This document shows, piece by piece, positions 40,195-51,486 of a DNA stretch of 64,000 nt (positions within the stretch are counted from its first letter, which is position 1; the number at the start of each line of letters is the position of its first letter). The stretch covers positions 22,358,912 to 22,422,911 of the forward strand of contig OW028585.1 of NCBI GenBank assembly GCA_932294295.1. The letters run 5' to 3'. Under the pieces are notes generated by a model. It made no database searches, was not told the DNA's origin, and worked only from the letters and a program-made list of their open reading frames with translations. A program made the position numbers and the translations under genes. Origin of the DNA: Alitta virens. Taxonomy: Eukaryota > Annelida > Polychaeta > Phyllodocida > Nereididae.

Positions 40195-40196
40195 AT

Positions 40197-40336
40197 ATAT
40201 AGTTCTAGTCTTTAGTTTGGGTACAATCTTGAGTTGAAAACGATGCAAAACGCGATTTTTATAACTGACAAGATTAGTTGTATTTTGCGTCATTTTCAAC
40301 TCAACATTGTTCCCAAACTAAAGGCTATAGAAATGT
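40197..40336. repeat. Inner hairpin nested in the foldback element
   Basis: TATAGTTCTAGTCTTTAGTTTGGG at the left is matched by the reverse complement of CCCAAACTAAAGGCTATAG at the right, with stems of about 45-50 bp (40200-40256 against 40285-40333) and a loop of roughly 30 bp. It is probably a second small element inserted in the first. Confidence 0.85.
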
Positions 40337-42099
40337 GATATTACCACAACTAATCCAGACCGCAAGAGAGGGGACTTGGGCACCCCGCCCTCCTGCCCCC
40401 CTCGCCGACTGTTTCTTGTTCTTTGCAGTAGTAGATGTATCTGTGATAGGGGTATCCATGGATATAAATACAGCTCTGTAAGTTCAATATTTATGAAGTT
40501 AATTTGCTAAAACTGCCAGTTAGGGGGGCAGGTTAGCAGTTTTGTGGCACGAAAATTGGTACTTTCGTGGTATGAAAGTTGGCAGTTTCTTGGTGCAAAA
40601 GTTGGTACGTTTTTGGGGCAAAAGTTGATAACTTTCATGGTGCGAAATTGGGACTTTCGTGATGCGATAGTTGAACTGTCGTGGTGCGAAAGTTGAACTG
40701 TTGTGGTGCGAAAATGGGGACTGTCGTGGTGCGAAGGATGCTGTCTTCCCATGAATCTACGAGCCTGCGAAGTGTACTCCTCGCCCACCATAATATATAG
40801 TGAAGTTATACTGTTTGTATCTTGTTACTTTATGTGAACGTTTTCATAATGCAATTAAAGGGGATCGAGGCTTCAAACTATTATCATTTTTGTGGTCAAC
40901 ATTTGGGGATAAATCACTAAAAAATCTTAAATCATAAAACCATCAGAAGGTGAATACACACATGGAAAAGTGTATTGAGGGTGGGATATTTTGCTCATTT
41001 GCCCATTATTTATTTTAATAGTAATGCCTTTAGATTCGTGAAAGAGAATTATGTTACAAAAATAACATTTAAACTGTCTATGCCAAAATCTTCTATGCCG
41101 ATATCTATCTCATATAATTTTATGTTTACCTTTCATCGCCTACTCCAACAGAAAAATTCATGTTATCACCACAGAGGCGGAATTGTTTTCCCTCTCTGAC
41201 TGCCTTGACAAGATCTTTCTGGAATTGTGCTCCAACTTGCTTGACAACACACAGTGTGCGTTCGTATGACAGGCAAACTCCAAGTGGATTGAGGCGATCA
41301 TAAACCTGAAAAGAGTAAGATAAACATTCATGATGGTGTCGAGTAATCTGAGTGGTTATAAATCATTCATATATACATATAGAGTGACAAAATTATAATA
41401 TACATATTTATATTGTGCAGACAATTTGCATTTCACATTTGCATACCCAAAGAGGTTTACCTTCTGATTAACTACGTTGTCTAGTAGACACATTGACACC
41501 ACACGCTAAAATGCAGTTAGTTGATGGTTGCGAGTTTGTAGAATGATGGCATACACCATAGCAAGACGTGGAATAATGCTCTCTATCTTATCACTGTTCA
41601 GTAAATCTTGTTCAAGTAGCATGATGTGCAGAAGGACTTGCAATAATTCTGGTAATAGTTGACAGAACTCCTTCACAACAGCATCTGGTGAAAATATCTC
41701 TATGTCATCTCGAGAGAACAGACACAAATCCATGAATTGTATTGCGCATGAAGTTTGGCTTTGTACCAAGAGTTCGAATAACTTGATTGAGAACTTCAGC
41801 TCTAAGTTTCGGTAATGAAAAAACATTATTCCCACTTCTGGGTTTGAAGAATTACTGACGAATAATTTCATCTGCTTCTTCTCTGAAGCCGTATGTGGGT
41901 CTCTGACTTCGTGAATGTGCTTGATCACCACTCGTCTGCTTTCTCTCCTGGGGATTTTTATCTTCTTTGTCTTTGTCTTCTCTTAGGCATATGAATGTTG
42001 ATGGAACAGCTTTGTGTGTTCTTTCGTAGATACCTTGAGTACTTTCTTGCTTGAGTCATTTTTCATTATTCCTAGTGATCGTTGATGAGATTTTTCCAC

Positions 42100-42400
42100 G
42101 GCATGTCTGAAATAGTCAAACGTTTAATTTAGTCAGCGAATATCAAACATTTCATTTGGCATGCATATGTATTGGGGAACACCAGAGTAACACCTAGGTA
42201 GTAATTTTACAAATGAGCTTACCAGTTGAACAGTTTCACAGTTAGATGTGAACTTTGACATTTCAGCCTGTTCTTTTGCGGTGGGCAAACAGTCATTATA
42301 TTAGGACTGATGGGACTGCATGTCTGAAATAGTCAAACATTATTGTTTAGCCAGTGAATATTGAACATTTCATTGGCATATTAGGGAACAACATAGTAAT
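42100..42400. repeat. Tandem duplication of an exon-intron junction
   Basis: CATGTCTGAAATAGTCAAAC and the following intron sequence, up to CATTTCATTTGGCAT, occur at about 42104-42165 and again at about 42319-42375. Both copies provide a splice acceptor (minus strand TTTCAG ACATGC), and exons at 42226 and 42426 share the same ending (ACTG GTAAG). This suggests exon duplication in the DUF6589 gene. Confidence 0.7.
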
Positions 42401-42666
42401 AATGCTTTTAATCAATCAAACTTACCAGTGTCTGAGGATCGGCCTAGATTCATTATTTTTGGGAGTTGATGAAACTGTACCATTATATGCAGTCTTCTTC
42501 ACCAGATCATAAAGATTTATAAAACTTTCACTGATACAGAAAGTATTTTAATGAAGCATATAGCATTACTATGTAATCATTCTTAACAACCATTAAACTT
42601 TTTTATTTTATTTGGGGTCTGTAATACAGAAGGCTGTTGAGGTTTTTCTGAGGCCCTGCAATCATT

Positions 42667-42766
42667 ATAGGTCACTGTCTAGGTCACTGTCCAGGTCACT
42701 GTCTAGGTCACTGTCCAGGTCACTGTCCAGGTCACTGTCCAATCACTGTCCAATCACTGTCCAGGT
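42667..42766. repeat. 12-bp minisatellite (AGGTCACTGTCC)
   Basis: About eight copies of AGGTCACTGTCC, with a T/C variant and two shorter units (AATCACTGTCC), in an intron of the DUF6589 gene. Confidence 0.95.
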
Positions 42767-44561
42767 AATTTAGGCTCAGGAAGAAAAAGAGTCAACTAAT
42801 TAAATATTTGGTATATAAGCACTATGTTAACGTTCTACTGGAAATGAGCACAAAAAAACTTATAAGTAACAAATTAGGAGCTCAGAAGAATTTAATAAGC
42901 AACATGTTATTTCATCCAAATTTTTAGGACTATACATACCTGGAAGGAGTTGAAATAAAAGTCTGTGTTCCCTTCACTGACGAATGCGCAATGGGTAACA
43001 CAGGTGGCAGTGGAGAAGTTCCTGAAAAGGACACTTCTTCATCAGCGAAAAAATCTGACAGAGGTGAAAGAAACAAAAGTATGGATTTATTAAATGAGCT
43101 TAAATTTTTATCAGTTTGCATATCCCAAAAAAATTCAAATTAATGATTATAGTTCATATAAAATCAGAAACCAATAATTACCATCAACTTGACTCTCTGA
43201 ACTAGTTTTAGCAAGCAACGCTACAGCAATAGACTATTTTGACAAATCGTTCAACTGGGAAGCCTCATCGTCTATCAGAACTGTCTCATCATTTTTAGGT
43301 GATGGCAAAGTTGAACTTCTCTTGTAAGTTTGCTGATATGATTTAGCTGAAAGTATATAAAATTCTCATATAATTAGATACATCATTATTTTCAATTATA
43401 CGTATAACCAATATATATTTATATGCATGTAAGTATGAATATATTTCTACAACTAAAAAAGTATAGCATTTTAATGCAAAATATAATTTTTCTGATTGCA
43501 AAAAGAGCAACTTGTGATTTTCAGACATTACATGGCAGGCAAATATGAGTGTTATGTAATCAAAATATTCACCTGTTCTAGCCTTCCCATGCCTGTCATT
43601 CATAAATTGGCACATTTTGTTCAGTTGGTACTTTCCACAACACCAGATTCTAGCACAAATTTTCTTAAGTCTTGCTTGTTTATTTGTGACCATTTGGAGT
43701 AAGTCTTGAGTTGTAATATACTCAAGGAAGCATTTGTAAGTGGATCTACTACACATTTATATTGGAATAATTTTATGCATGCACCCAGACAATGCAGGCC
43801 TTAGAAATTGGAATTATATCTGAATTAGCATATCATCTACATTGTATTGTATAGTCCTGATCACATTTTGCCTCACTAAATAATAATATCATGAAATATG
43901 TGAGTAGTTTCTGCTTTAGTAATTCGGACTAGACCAACCTGGGTGTCTGATTTTTTTTTAAAGTAGTCTGATATGCCATAGCTTTACCAAATCGATCAGG
44001 TGGCAGTCTATTGACTATCTATATCTAAAGTGCATCTTATCAACTGACATTTCATTTAAGCTTTAAATTTAACGGTTTCTGAAGAGCGTAAGTTCAGAAA
44101 AGCAGTCCCAATATTTTGGTGGTTCAACCAGTCTCGCTTACTGGACTAAACACTCAGCATCACAAGTAGCCATTATTAATTGATGCACCATGATAAAATT
44201 AAATTTCTTTTTTTTCCTTACCTGTTTCTTGGGCGTTTTCCTTGGTCAATCTTTTCGAGCTGGGTGTGAGCCCACTGACAACCCTGAACCTTTTCTTGCC
44301 CTTCTTTGGCGTACCGAACATTTTAAAACCTGAAACACATATTTTTTTGTTGTGTTAAATTAATATCCACAATTTCAGAAGCATAATTGGAGCATGCAAA
44401 GCAGGGATGCATGGTTTGTTAGGAAGTCCCCTATACATTCATGAAGCATAAAAAAAGTTCAGGCTAAAACAACGGTATTTTTGATGGTCATAATTATCCA
44501 GATAACATGCATGCACAATTGGCACATTTTGAATAAGGCATCATACATTCCCTTACTGAAA

Positions 44562-45606
44562 TCATTTCGGTTTTAAAGCTGCTGGGATGTTGTTCTTGTG
44601 TGTCTGCCTGGCACATATTCTTGGGATCTGTAGGATGACACTAGCTTTCTTTGCCATACCTTCCATGTTCTTAATGATGGTCTTGAATGCAACATCATCC
44701 TCTCTTGCATGGGTGAGAGCTGATCTCACCACATCGACTTCAGTGTATGCCTTAGTGATGTCAAGTGAAGAACCGTGCAGCTTTCTACTGAGACTCGGAG
44801 TAAAGCCAAAGAAATACAAAACAGCTTGAAATGCAGCTATGAACTTCGAATCAGTAATTCTCTTTAGTGGTCCAAATGCCTCCCCTGTAGTTTTTTAATC
44901 CTATTTGGTGTCGCCATCAGTGCCATTACAGATCACTTCAAGGCAGGACAACAATGGCTCATACAGTGCATCGAAATCAAACATAGTTTTTCTGTCCACC
45001 TGGTCTCACACAAGCTAGTTTTGGATTCGGATACCTTAAATTCATTTTCAACAGCCTTTTCCAGAAAATCTGCTCCTTTTGCTTGAATATTTGAAAAATA
45101 CGCCCACCTACTTCACAGAAATACAGCATGAGTTTTACTGAGCAGCTGTTAGATAGTGCCAGGTTAAGGCCATGACTGGAACAGTAATGATATAAAGCCT
45201 TTGGATACTGCCCTCTGAATTTTGCAGCACATCCATTCTGCCTGTCAGATTTCCTGTGCCATCCATCGTCATACTTCTGCAATTAGCAGGATCCAAGTTG
45301 AGGTCTTGCAGGCATTTGATGATGTATCCACAGATCTTCTCCATGTGATGGATTCACAAGGCACAAATTCAATGAGCTTTTCAATTGGCTGGCTGTTCTT
45401 TGTATAATGTAGTACAACCTCTAGTTGTTCCCAGTTGCTTGAATCACAGACCTCATCACATTGTAATCCATAACTCCAAAAGCCTGATCCTTTACCTGCT
45501 CGATTATCCTTCATGCATTTTAAGAGGTCATTTTGTGCAGTTTTAGACATATATGGAGCATTTCTGTTGCATGTTTCAAGATGATTTTCCAAGATTTCAT
45601 CCCCAG
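44562..45606 (-). pseudogene. hAT-like transposase (DUF4371), 3' part
   Basis: Minus-strand frames continuing the gene at 52798-53840 across a Gypsy insertion. In order: EILENHLETCNRNAPYMS, LQCDEVCDSSNWEQLEVVL (DUF4371-like DEv.DsSn.EQl), NLDPANCRSMTMDGTGN (the CrgqgyDGAgnm segment), KFRGQYPKALYHYCSSHGL with NLAL (catalytic-core CfsHrLNL), GEAFGPLKRI, and PRICARQTHKNNIPA before a TGA at 44564-44562. Several frameshifts separate the pieces. The hAT C-terminal dimerisation domain is missing, so the gene is truncated at its 3' end as well as interrupted. Confidence 0.88.
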
Positions 45607-46024
45607 TGTAGTGGTTCTTGCTCTGCAATAGGCCTGATGACCACAGTAAGTTGTTCTAGACCCTAGCTCTGATACGATAGAGAAGCAACTCAGTCATTGA
45701 GCATATACATTTATTACAACACATCAAATATAACAGTACAGCAGTACAGTGGTGCCCACTACAGCATGACCTATGCTTGAGCAGGTGGCTGACTACAGGT
45801 TCTATCGAATGACTAGGTAGATCTGCTCAGACACAGATATTATACAGGAGGCTGTACGACTCTGGTAGGTCTGGGCTGGAGTATTTATGCCCCCCCCCCC
45901 TGCATAGTCATATGGCCACTAGTGACCTGACCAGGCTGACCAATGGAGAAGCCAGCAGGTGCTGCCCCCTGGTGGTAGTAACCTCATTTGGCTGGAGGCA
46001 CTCTCTGAGGGCAAAATCTCTACA
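45607..46024 (-). repeat. Gypsy 3' LTR
   Basis: 418 bp. On the minus strand it contains a TATA-like CATAAATA just after a G run (about 45880-45900), and AATAAA about 170 bp further on (near 45708), a sensible U3-R-U5 order. It lacks about 65 bp present in the other LTR before the TATA region. Confidence 0.92.
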
Positions 46025-46249
46025 ATACTCCCACCTTAGGATTAAATGCCCTCATTTGATATCACGTATAAAACATATATATTTTAGTAGCTGGAGCCAT
46101 TTAAAATCAAAACACAATCATCATAATAAATGAGGAACACATATATACAAAAATAAACATTCACATTAAATTTGAGTTCAGTGAAAAATGTTCATTTCAT
46201 TTTGATAAACCAGGGGGGTATATAGCAAGTGTCACTGGGGGGAGGGGGA

Positions 46250-46869
46250 CAAATCAGCGTCCTTCAGCTGGTGTGGCACTGCAGCCAGCTGTTTTCGTAG
46301 CTGGGCATTATCATTTTCCAGCTTTCTGACTTGAGTCACGTTTCGGCGTTCATCTTCCATGTTTGCCCCAGGGCCTTGTGGCGGTCACAGGTCTCTTTGT
46401 AAACTATGGACCAGTTGTCCATGGCCTCCTGCATCAATTCGGAGTTTGCAGGTTTAGCTGGTAGCGGCTTGTCTGCGGTCCTTCATGGTGCAGGCTGCTT
46501 GGCTGGATGGGCCTGGACGGAGACGTCCTGCCACTGAGGTAGACGGGGTCGTCCTGGCTGCCTGCTTCCGAGAAGAGGTTTTCAGCAGGTGCCCAATACA
46601 GTGGGAGGGGCAACGGCAGCAGTGCTTGCCGTCCCAGCTCCGGTGACGAAGGTAGGCTGCGGATGCAGGATGCTGTCTATTCCCGCCATGAGGATGGTGT
46701 CATTGTCAGTAGGGAGGGAGTCCCTTCTCTCTTCTCTCTGGGGGGCAGCCCAGGCCTCTGTGCTAGTCAGCAACCTGACATCGTTCGCACCAAAGGTCAC
46801 GGAGGTGTTCATTGGTTCAGCCATTCTGAAAGTTACAACAAGTCTTAGACACGGGTCCCAATAAAGCAT
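46250..46869 (-). CDS. Unidentified ORF downstream of Gypsy pol
   Basis: A minus-strand ORF from 46869 (or the second methionine, 46824, MAEPMNTSVTFGAND) to 46582 encodes a Ser/Thr/Ala/Pro-rich protein. Related open sequence continues in other frames to about 46250 (KPANSELMQEAMDNWSIVY). It sits between the pol remnant and the 3' LTR, where some Gypsy elements carry an extra gene. I see no signal peptide, membrane segment or known domain, and cannot say whether it is real. Confidence 0.35.
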
Positions 46870-46999
46870 TCTATCTATATTTAGGTTTTAGAAATGACTT
46901 CTTCCAAGCACCTTAATGAGCTGTCAGTGCCAATGTCACATAAGAAAAATTAAATTCTTAGCACAGTTACACTAATTCCATCTTTAGACTGGCTCTGCC

Positions 47000-47780
47000 T
47001 GTTACCTCCAGTATGTTCTGCAGCACCCACAACATAATGTGACAATTTACAACTTAACTAGTCCACAATCTTACACTTCCACAGACTTCCATTACACCTG
47101 GGCCTGCCTAATAATTTCTGACAAACATTACATTGTTTTCAATATACAGTAGGGCTTACCCAGTTTCCTAGGCAAAAAATTATATTGCTACGCACACTCC
47201 TTGTGAAATATACAAATTTCCAATACTCACATTCAATCCAGATATAACAAGAAGTCAATCAGTGGGAAATGATGAATCAGCAATTAGTCCTAGGTCAAGC
47301 AGCTGGGTCAGAATGTAGGTGTGATAATGCGATGTAGCTAAGTGCACAAATCCGAAAAGTTGAAGAGCAATGTCGATTTGAAGTCTTGATTGTCCAAAGA
47401 ACTCAGCAGAAATGATGACCTTAGTCCTCTGACCTTGGCATGCTGGAGCTCAACGAGAAATTCCCACTGATGCTTTCTAATTGGTCAAGCTGAGTTCCGT
47501 CTTGGATAAATCAAAATATGACCAATTTGATTGGCTACATCATTGCCTGTAACCACCCCTGGGGACTGATGTCACTCAATCCCCCGTTCCGATCAGCCAC
47601 AGCATCCTATGACATATTAACTCACATAACCCCCTTCCTGTCCTGATAAAAATTGCATAGCATGTCATGAAATAAGCATGCCTAGAAAGAAAGAAAGAAA
47701 TAAGAGAGAAGTAAAATAAAGAATCGAGGAGATAGGCAATTAACAAGAAAAGCTCTCTTTAAAAAAGAGACCTGTGGTTA
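47000..47780. other. Gypsy 3' region without recognisable integrase
   Basis: Non-coding in all frames beyond short stretches. It includes a GAAA-type microsatellite at 47685-47701. Integrase would be expected here; none of its motifs are visible, so it has been deleted or replaced. Confidence 0.6.
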
Positions 47781-47917
47781 ACGTAGTCTAGACATGCAAT
47801 TTAGCCATTGCTTAATTGGAGACAATTAAACTGAGCCCAGATATTTTTAAGCTGTGGCCCTGCCAGAGCGATTGTATCGAAAGGAGGTCTTTCACCTTTC
47901 TCAAGCCACTCTGTGAC

Positions 47918-48616
47918 CTATCTGAGGTCATTGTCTTCTGTTTGAGCTGATTGCAGCTGCTCCTCCGACAGTGTTTCTAGCCAGTTAGCAGGCCTTTGTT
48001 GGAGGGCTCCACAGACATATGGATCATACAGAGACACAGGGGGCACTACTATTTGGCTGTCAGAGCCAGTTGGATCACTCAGGTTACTGAGGTTCAGGTA
48101 AACTTGTGCAGCATTTGCAGGATCTAACTGGGATGTGGGAGCATCCATCTGCATTGCTACGTTTCTTGCCTTCCTTGTGCTCTATTTTGAAGTCATATTC
48201 ACTGAGAGCCACCATCTTACTGGGATGTGGGAGCATCCATCTGCATTGATACGTTTCTTGCCTTCCTTGTGCTCTATTTTGAAGTCATATTCACTGAGAG
48301 CAGCCATCCAGCGGGCCAGCATACCCTCAGCATCTTTGAAATGTTGCCACCAGACAAGGGCTTTGTGGTCAGTTCTAACGATGGCGTTGGGTTGACTAAA
48401 TATGTATGGCCGAAACATTTTAGCCATGTTGACTATTGCCAAGAGCTCCTTGTATGTAGTGCAATACCTCTTCTGACTGGTACTCAACCTTTTGCTTGCA
48501 TAAGCAATCACGTTTTCTTCTCCATCCATTATTTGGGAGACTACCCCTCCAATAGCTGTATCAGAGGCATCAGTGTCCAGTATCACCTGACAAACCTTTC
48601 TTGGAGTTTTAAACAT
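47918..48616 (-). pseudogene. Gypsy RNase H and connection region
   Basis: 48616-48182 encodes the RT-linked RNase H: QVILDTDASDTAIGGVVSQ (first catalytic aspartate), AYASKRLSTSQKRYCTTY and KELLAIV (catalytic E), YIF..VRTDHKALVW (catalytic D), and LSEYDFKIEHKEGKK with NADG in place of the usual NADaLSR. 48154-47918 continues as the low-conservation linker before integrase (EEQLQSAQTEDNDLR). A 92-bp tandem duplication (48130-48221, 48222-48313) shifts the frame exactly between the two parts. Confidence 0.92.
48130..48313. repeat. 92-bp tandem duplication in RNase H
   Basis: GGGATGTGGGAGCATCCATC and the next 72 bases are repeated at 48130 and 48222 with only a few differences. Since 92 is not a multiple of 3, it disrupts the reading frame. 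Confidence 0.95.
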
Positions 48617-48639
48617 TGGAGCAGAGACCAGAGCCTCTT

Positions 48640-49330
48640 TCAGTGTTTCACAAGCACTCTGGCAATCAAGAGTTCCAATTTCAGGGTATCTTTCTGTGTC
48701 AGTCCATTTAGAGGTGCAGCTACCTCTGAGAAGCTTGGCACATACTTCCTGTAGTAAGATGCAAAGCCAATAAAGCTTCTGAGTTCATGCACATTCACAG
48801 GAGGGGGCCACTTGAAAATGACTTCAATTTTCCTGGAATAAGGCCGCGCTCCTTGCCTACCCACAACATGACCCAAGAAAGCCACTTCGGTTCTAAACAG
48901 CTCACACTTGCTAGGTTTTAGGCGCAGGCCAGCAGCACCCGGTCTGTCCAGGACTTCTTTCAAGTGGTCTATGGTGGCTTCAAAAGTCTGACCACAGACT
49001 ATTACATCATCTATATAGCAGAGGCACTGTTCACTGTTCATACCATGTAAAACCAACTCCATGAGTCGCTCTAGTGTAGCAGAGCCGTTGGTGACCCCAA
49101 ATGGCATTACCTTGAACTGGGAGCAGTAAAAACAGTCCTTGCTTTATCTCCCTCATCCAAGGCGATCTACCAACACCCTGATGAAAGATCAAGGGTCCAG
49201 AACCAATTTGCTCCAGCCAAACTATCAAGGTATTCATCAATCCGCAGGAGCGGATATGCATCACGGCGGCAGAGACCGTTTAATTTCCTATAGTCAACAC
49301 AGAAACGAAGCTTAAAACCTTCTTCCTCAC
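48640..49330 (-). pseudogene. Gypsy reverse transcriptase
   Basis: The minus strand near 49300 reads KLRFCVDYRKLNGL and AYPLLRIDEYLDSL, the start of the Ty3/Gypsy palm. After frame disruption at about 49130-49260, 49107-48640 is open: MPFGVTNGSATLERLM, CYIDDVIVCG (catalytic YIDD), LRLKPSKCELF, VAFLGHVV, and LRSFIGFASYYRKYVPSFS with APLNGLTQK. One nearly intact 155-codon stretch remains. Confidence 0.94.
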
Positions 49331-50189
49331 AAGCACTTCCTCATCATCTTGTCCATCTCCTCCCCAAGTGCACGTCGCTGGGCCCAGCCCAACCTATGAA
49401 GTGGCACCGTGATTGGAGCGTGATCTCCTGTATCAATTCTGTGTTTGACTAAACTGGTCTGTCTTAGACCATACTTTCAACCTTCAGAGCAGTGTTCATA
49501 TTCAAGCAAGAGATTGCTTACTGTCTGCTTTTGAGTGTGGGATAAATCAACTGCCTTATCTATTAAAGGCTGAAGGTGCTCAGGCAACTACGGACAAGGG
49601 CCAGGAACAACTGAGCAAGCAAAATTGGATGATGGATTAACAGGCTTGTCATGGACCACGTCTGCTGGATCAAAATAGGCCAGCACAAGTCCTTTAGCCA
49701 AACTCCAGACACTCCCACTCACATTGTTGAGCTCTAGTGTGAGGGACTCACATGACCCGTTTATCACATACCTGGGCAGCAGAATGCACTCAATGTTGCA
49801 GACTTCTCAATAGGTTCAAATAAATCATATAATCTTGTGCTATTTCCCCACCTTTGGACTTGTACATCTACATAACATACATGCCCAGGCAACAGAGTTG
49901 TGGCTTCCGTGAGGGCCACCTGTCCACCTGTCTACCTTCAACAGGGCGTATCCCATGACAGGAAACAAGTTTGCCACAAATTTCGAGGGATCCAGCCCTA
50001 GTGGAGAATATAATTATTTTTAACTAAAAAGTCCATGCCTAAGACTGCTGGAAGGCTACCCATATCGGCTACAATAATGGCTGCACTAAATCTACATCTA
50101 GCTAACTCTTTGACAAATGTAGCTTTCCTATAAGTGGTAATTTGACCTCCATTGGCCGCATTGATCGGCCATTTTATAGGATCAAATGA

Positions 50190-50300
50190 GGACTTTGGCT
50201 TTACTCATCATGAGCACCATAATCAACTAGCAGGTTTGCTGCTTTAGACCCAAAGTAAACAGTCAAATACCACGCGACATGCTGGTCCAAGACATCGGGC
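50190..50300 (-). pseudogene. Gypsy protease remnant
   Basis: The minus strand encodes TVYFGSKAANLLVDYGAHDE followed by a stop. LLVDYG aligns with the retroviral-type protease active site LVDTG, with the catalytic aspartate kept but threonine lost. The rest of the domain is not traceable with confidence. Confidence 0.55.
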
Positions 50301-50384
50301 CAACATTCATCCTTCCTTCCAGACAACAGCGGGGTCGTGGACATGGGATCCAAACCTGCTAGTTTTGTTTAAAGGCTTAGACTG

Positions 50385-50838
50385 TGAAGTCTTCAGACAA
50401 TTTCGCTTGAAATGCCCTGGCTGGTCGCAGCCAAAACACCTAGAGGGTTCTTTCTTGCCTTTGGACCAGAATCTAAGCTGCTGTGAGGGCTTTAACCTTG
50501 TCAGCTAAGGTCTTCAGCTGCTGGTGGGCAGAGCTGTCTGCAGACAATGCAGGGCCCTGGGGATGGTCAGCTGCAGCAACCTGCATGGGCAGGCCTACCT
50601 CATGTGATATAAACAAGTTGGTAAGTGACAGTTCACTTTGTGCAGCATCCTCTTTTGGCTTCTTGGTGCAGTTAACTGCAGTAGCCTGCTGAAACTGTAT
50701 AGCAAGGTCGATGGTGCCCTGCACAGTTCTAGGCTTGTTAGCTTTCAGCCACACAAACATATTGTGGGATCCAGCTGTCTCCAGAAAGCGATCACTGGCC
50801 TGCTCATCAGGTACAGCCAGAGGATGGGCTTTTCTCAC
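50385..50838 (-). pseudogene. Gypsy gag, nucleocapsid end
   Basis: 50838-50473 is open: HPLAVPDEQASDRFLETAG, TVQGTIDLAIQFQQAT, and a C-terminal coiled-coil-like LKTLADKVKALTA. Just beyond, near 50450-50395, the minus strand encodes a CCHC zinc knuckle (CFGCDQPGHFKRNC, C-x2-C-x4-H-x4-C). The N-terminal gag sequence upstream is broken. Confidence 0.85.
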
Positions 50839-51486
50839 AAGATCATACAGGTAATGACCAAAGGTCCATGGATTGATCTCTTTTGATCACGGCTAATTAA
50901 TCTCTGTATGTCTCCAAAGATCTCTCATTATAAAAAAACTGACAGCAGTAGATTATCTCAGAGATCTTCAAATGTTGCAGGAGTGGGCATGGTTTTCATG
51001 TGGATTTTTGCATTTCCCACTATATTATTTCACAAATGGAATTTCCTGTCTTCACTGTCTCAGCTATTATAGTCAGCTACCTTGGTAAAGTCTTCTACAA
51101 ACTCAGCAAATGAGTTAGATCTCCCATCAAAGGTTGGTGACACTTCTTTCATGGGCCTCCTTCTGACCTTTTGACCTCCAGAAATGGGGAGACATTGGTC
51201 TGTGTATTATTAGAAGGACCATAAATTGGGTAGCTATATGGCCTATTATCTACAGAGGCATGGGCATCATGACCTTGATATGGCCTGTCAACAGGTGCAT
51301 GGACATCTTGACCTAGATGTGGCTCATTGTGAAGGGGTAATTGCCAGTCAGTCAGTGACTGTCTAATGAGCTGGTGTTAGTTTACATCCCAGTCTTGGGG
51401 TTCTCTTCTTGACTAATGTCATCATGGTCTGTTGGTCTCTCTGGTAGCAGAGGTCTATTCTGTCACCTGTCAAATAGATCTGATGT

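Larger units (their letters stand above)
39819..40798. mobile_element. ~980-bp foldback/MITE-like element
   Basis: The ends are inverted copies: TATATATTATGGTGG then CGAGGAGT at the left (from 39819), and its inverse at the right (to 40798), with TA-rich flanks. Inside each end lies a run of degenerate 22-23-bp units (left: TTTCGCCCCACGAAA followed by CAAC; right: the reverse complement, GTTG..TTTCGTGGTGCGAAA), each with a small internal TTTCG/CGAAA dyad. The arms span about 39840-40035 and 40540-40745. No coding sequence. It lies in an intron of the DUF6589 gene. Confidence 0.85.
38909..44321 (-). pseudogene. Multi-exon DUF6589 gene, probably transposon-encoded
   Basis: Exon 1 (44321-44222) starts MFGTPKKGKKRFRVV, with donor GTAAGG. 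Further exons: about 43748-43572, 43347-43181, 43054-42940, 42530-42426, about 42323-42226, 42109-41461, 41305-41130, and about 39720-38909. Intron phases agree between exons 2-3, 3-4 and 4-5. The 42109-41461 exon ends VSMCLLDNVVNQK and joins in frame to VYDRLNPLGVCLSYERT. The last exon holds the DUF6589 core: KVHIGGDHLTR, IEPVTFEFFHLLMNYL, NVNPEVIKAYDDDKEFF and KKKWLEDKIGTFVD. Damage: in-frame stops at 41503, near 41975, in 43347-43181 and near 39630, plus two or more frameshifts in the last exon. DUF6589 proteins are abundant in animal genomes rich in transposons. A foldback element occupies one intron. The function of DUF6589 is not established, and transposase is an inference. Confidence 0.85.

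Noticed and set aside
40075..40299. ORF with long poly-glutamate (or poly-serine on the other strand)
   Set aside because: Made by a (TCC)n microsatellite in a foldback element.
37820..44321. Alternative genetic code to explain the many in-frame stops
   Set aside because: TAA, TAG and TGA all occur, together with frameshifts, in genes of several element types. Ordinary decay explains it.
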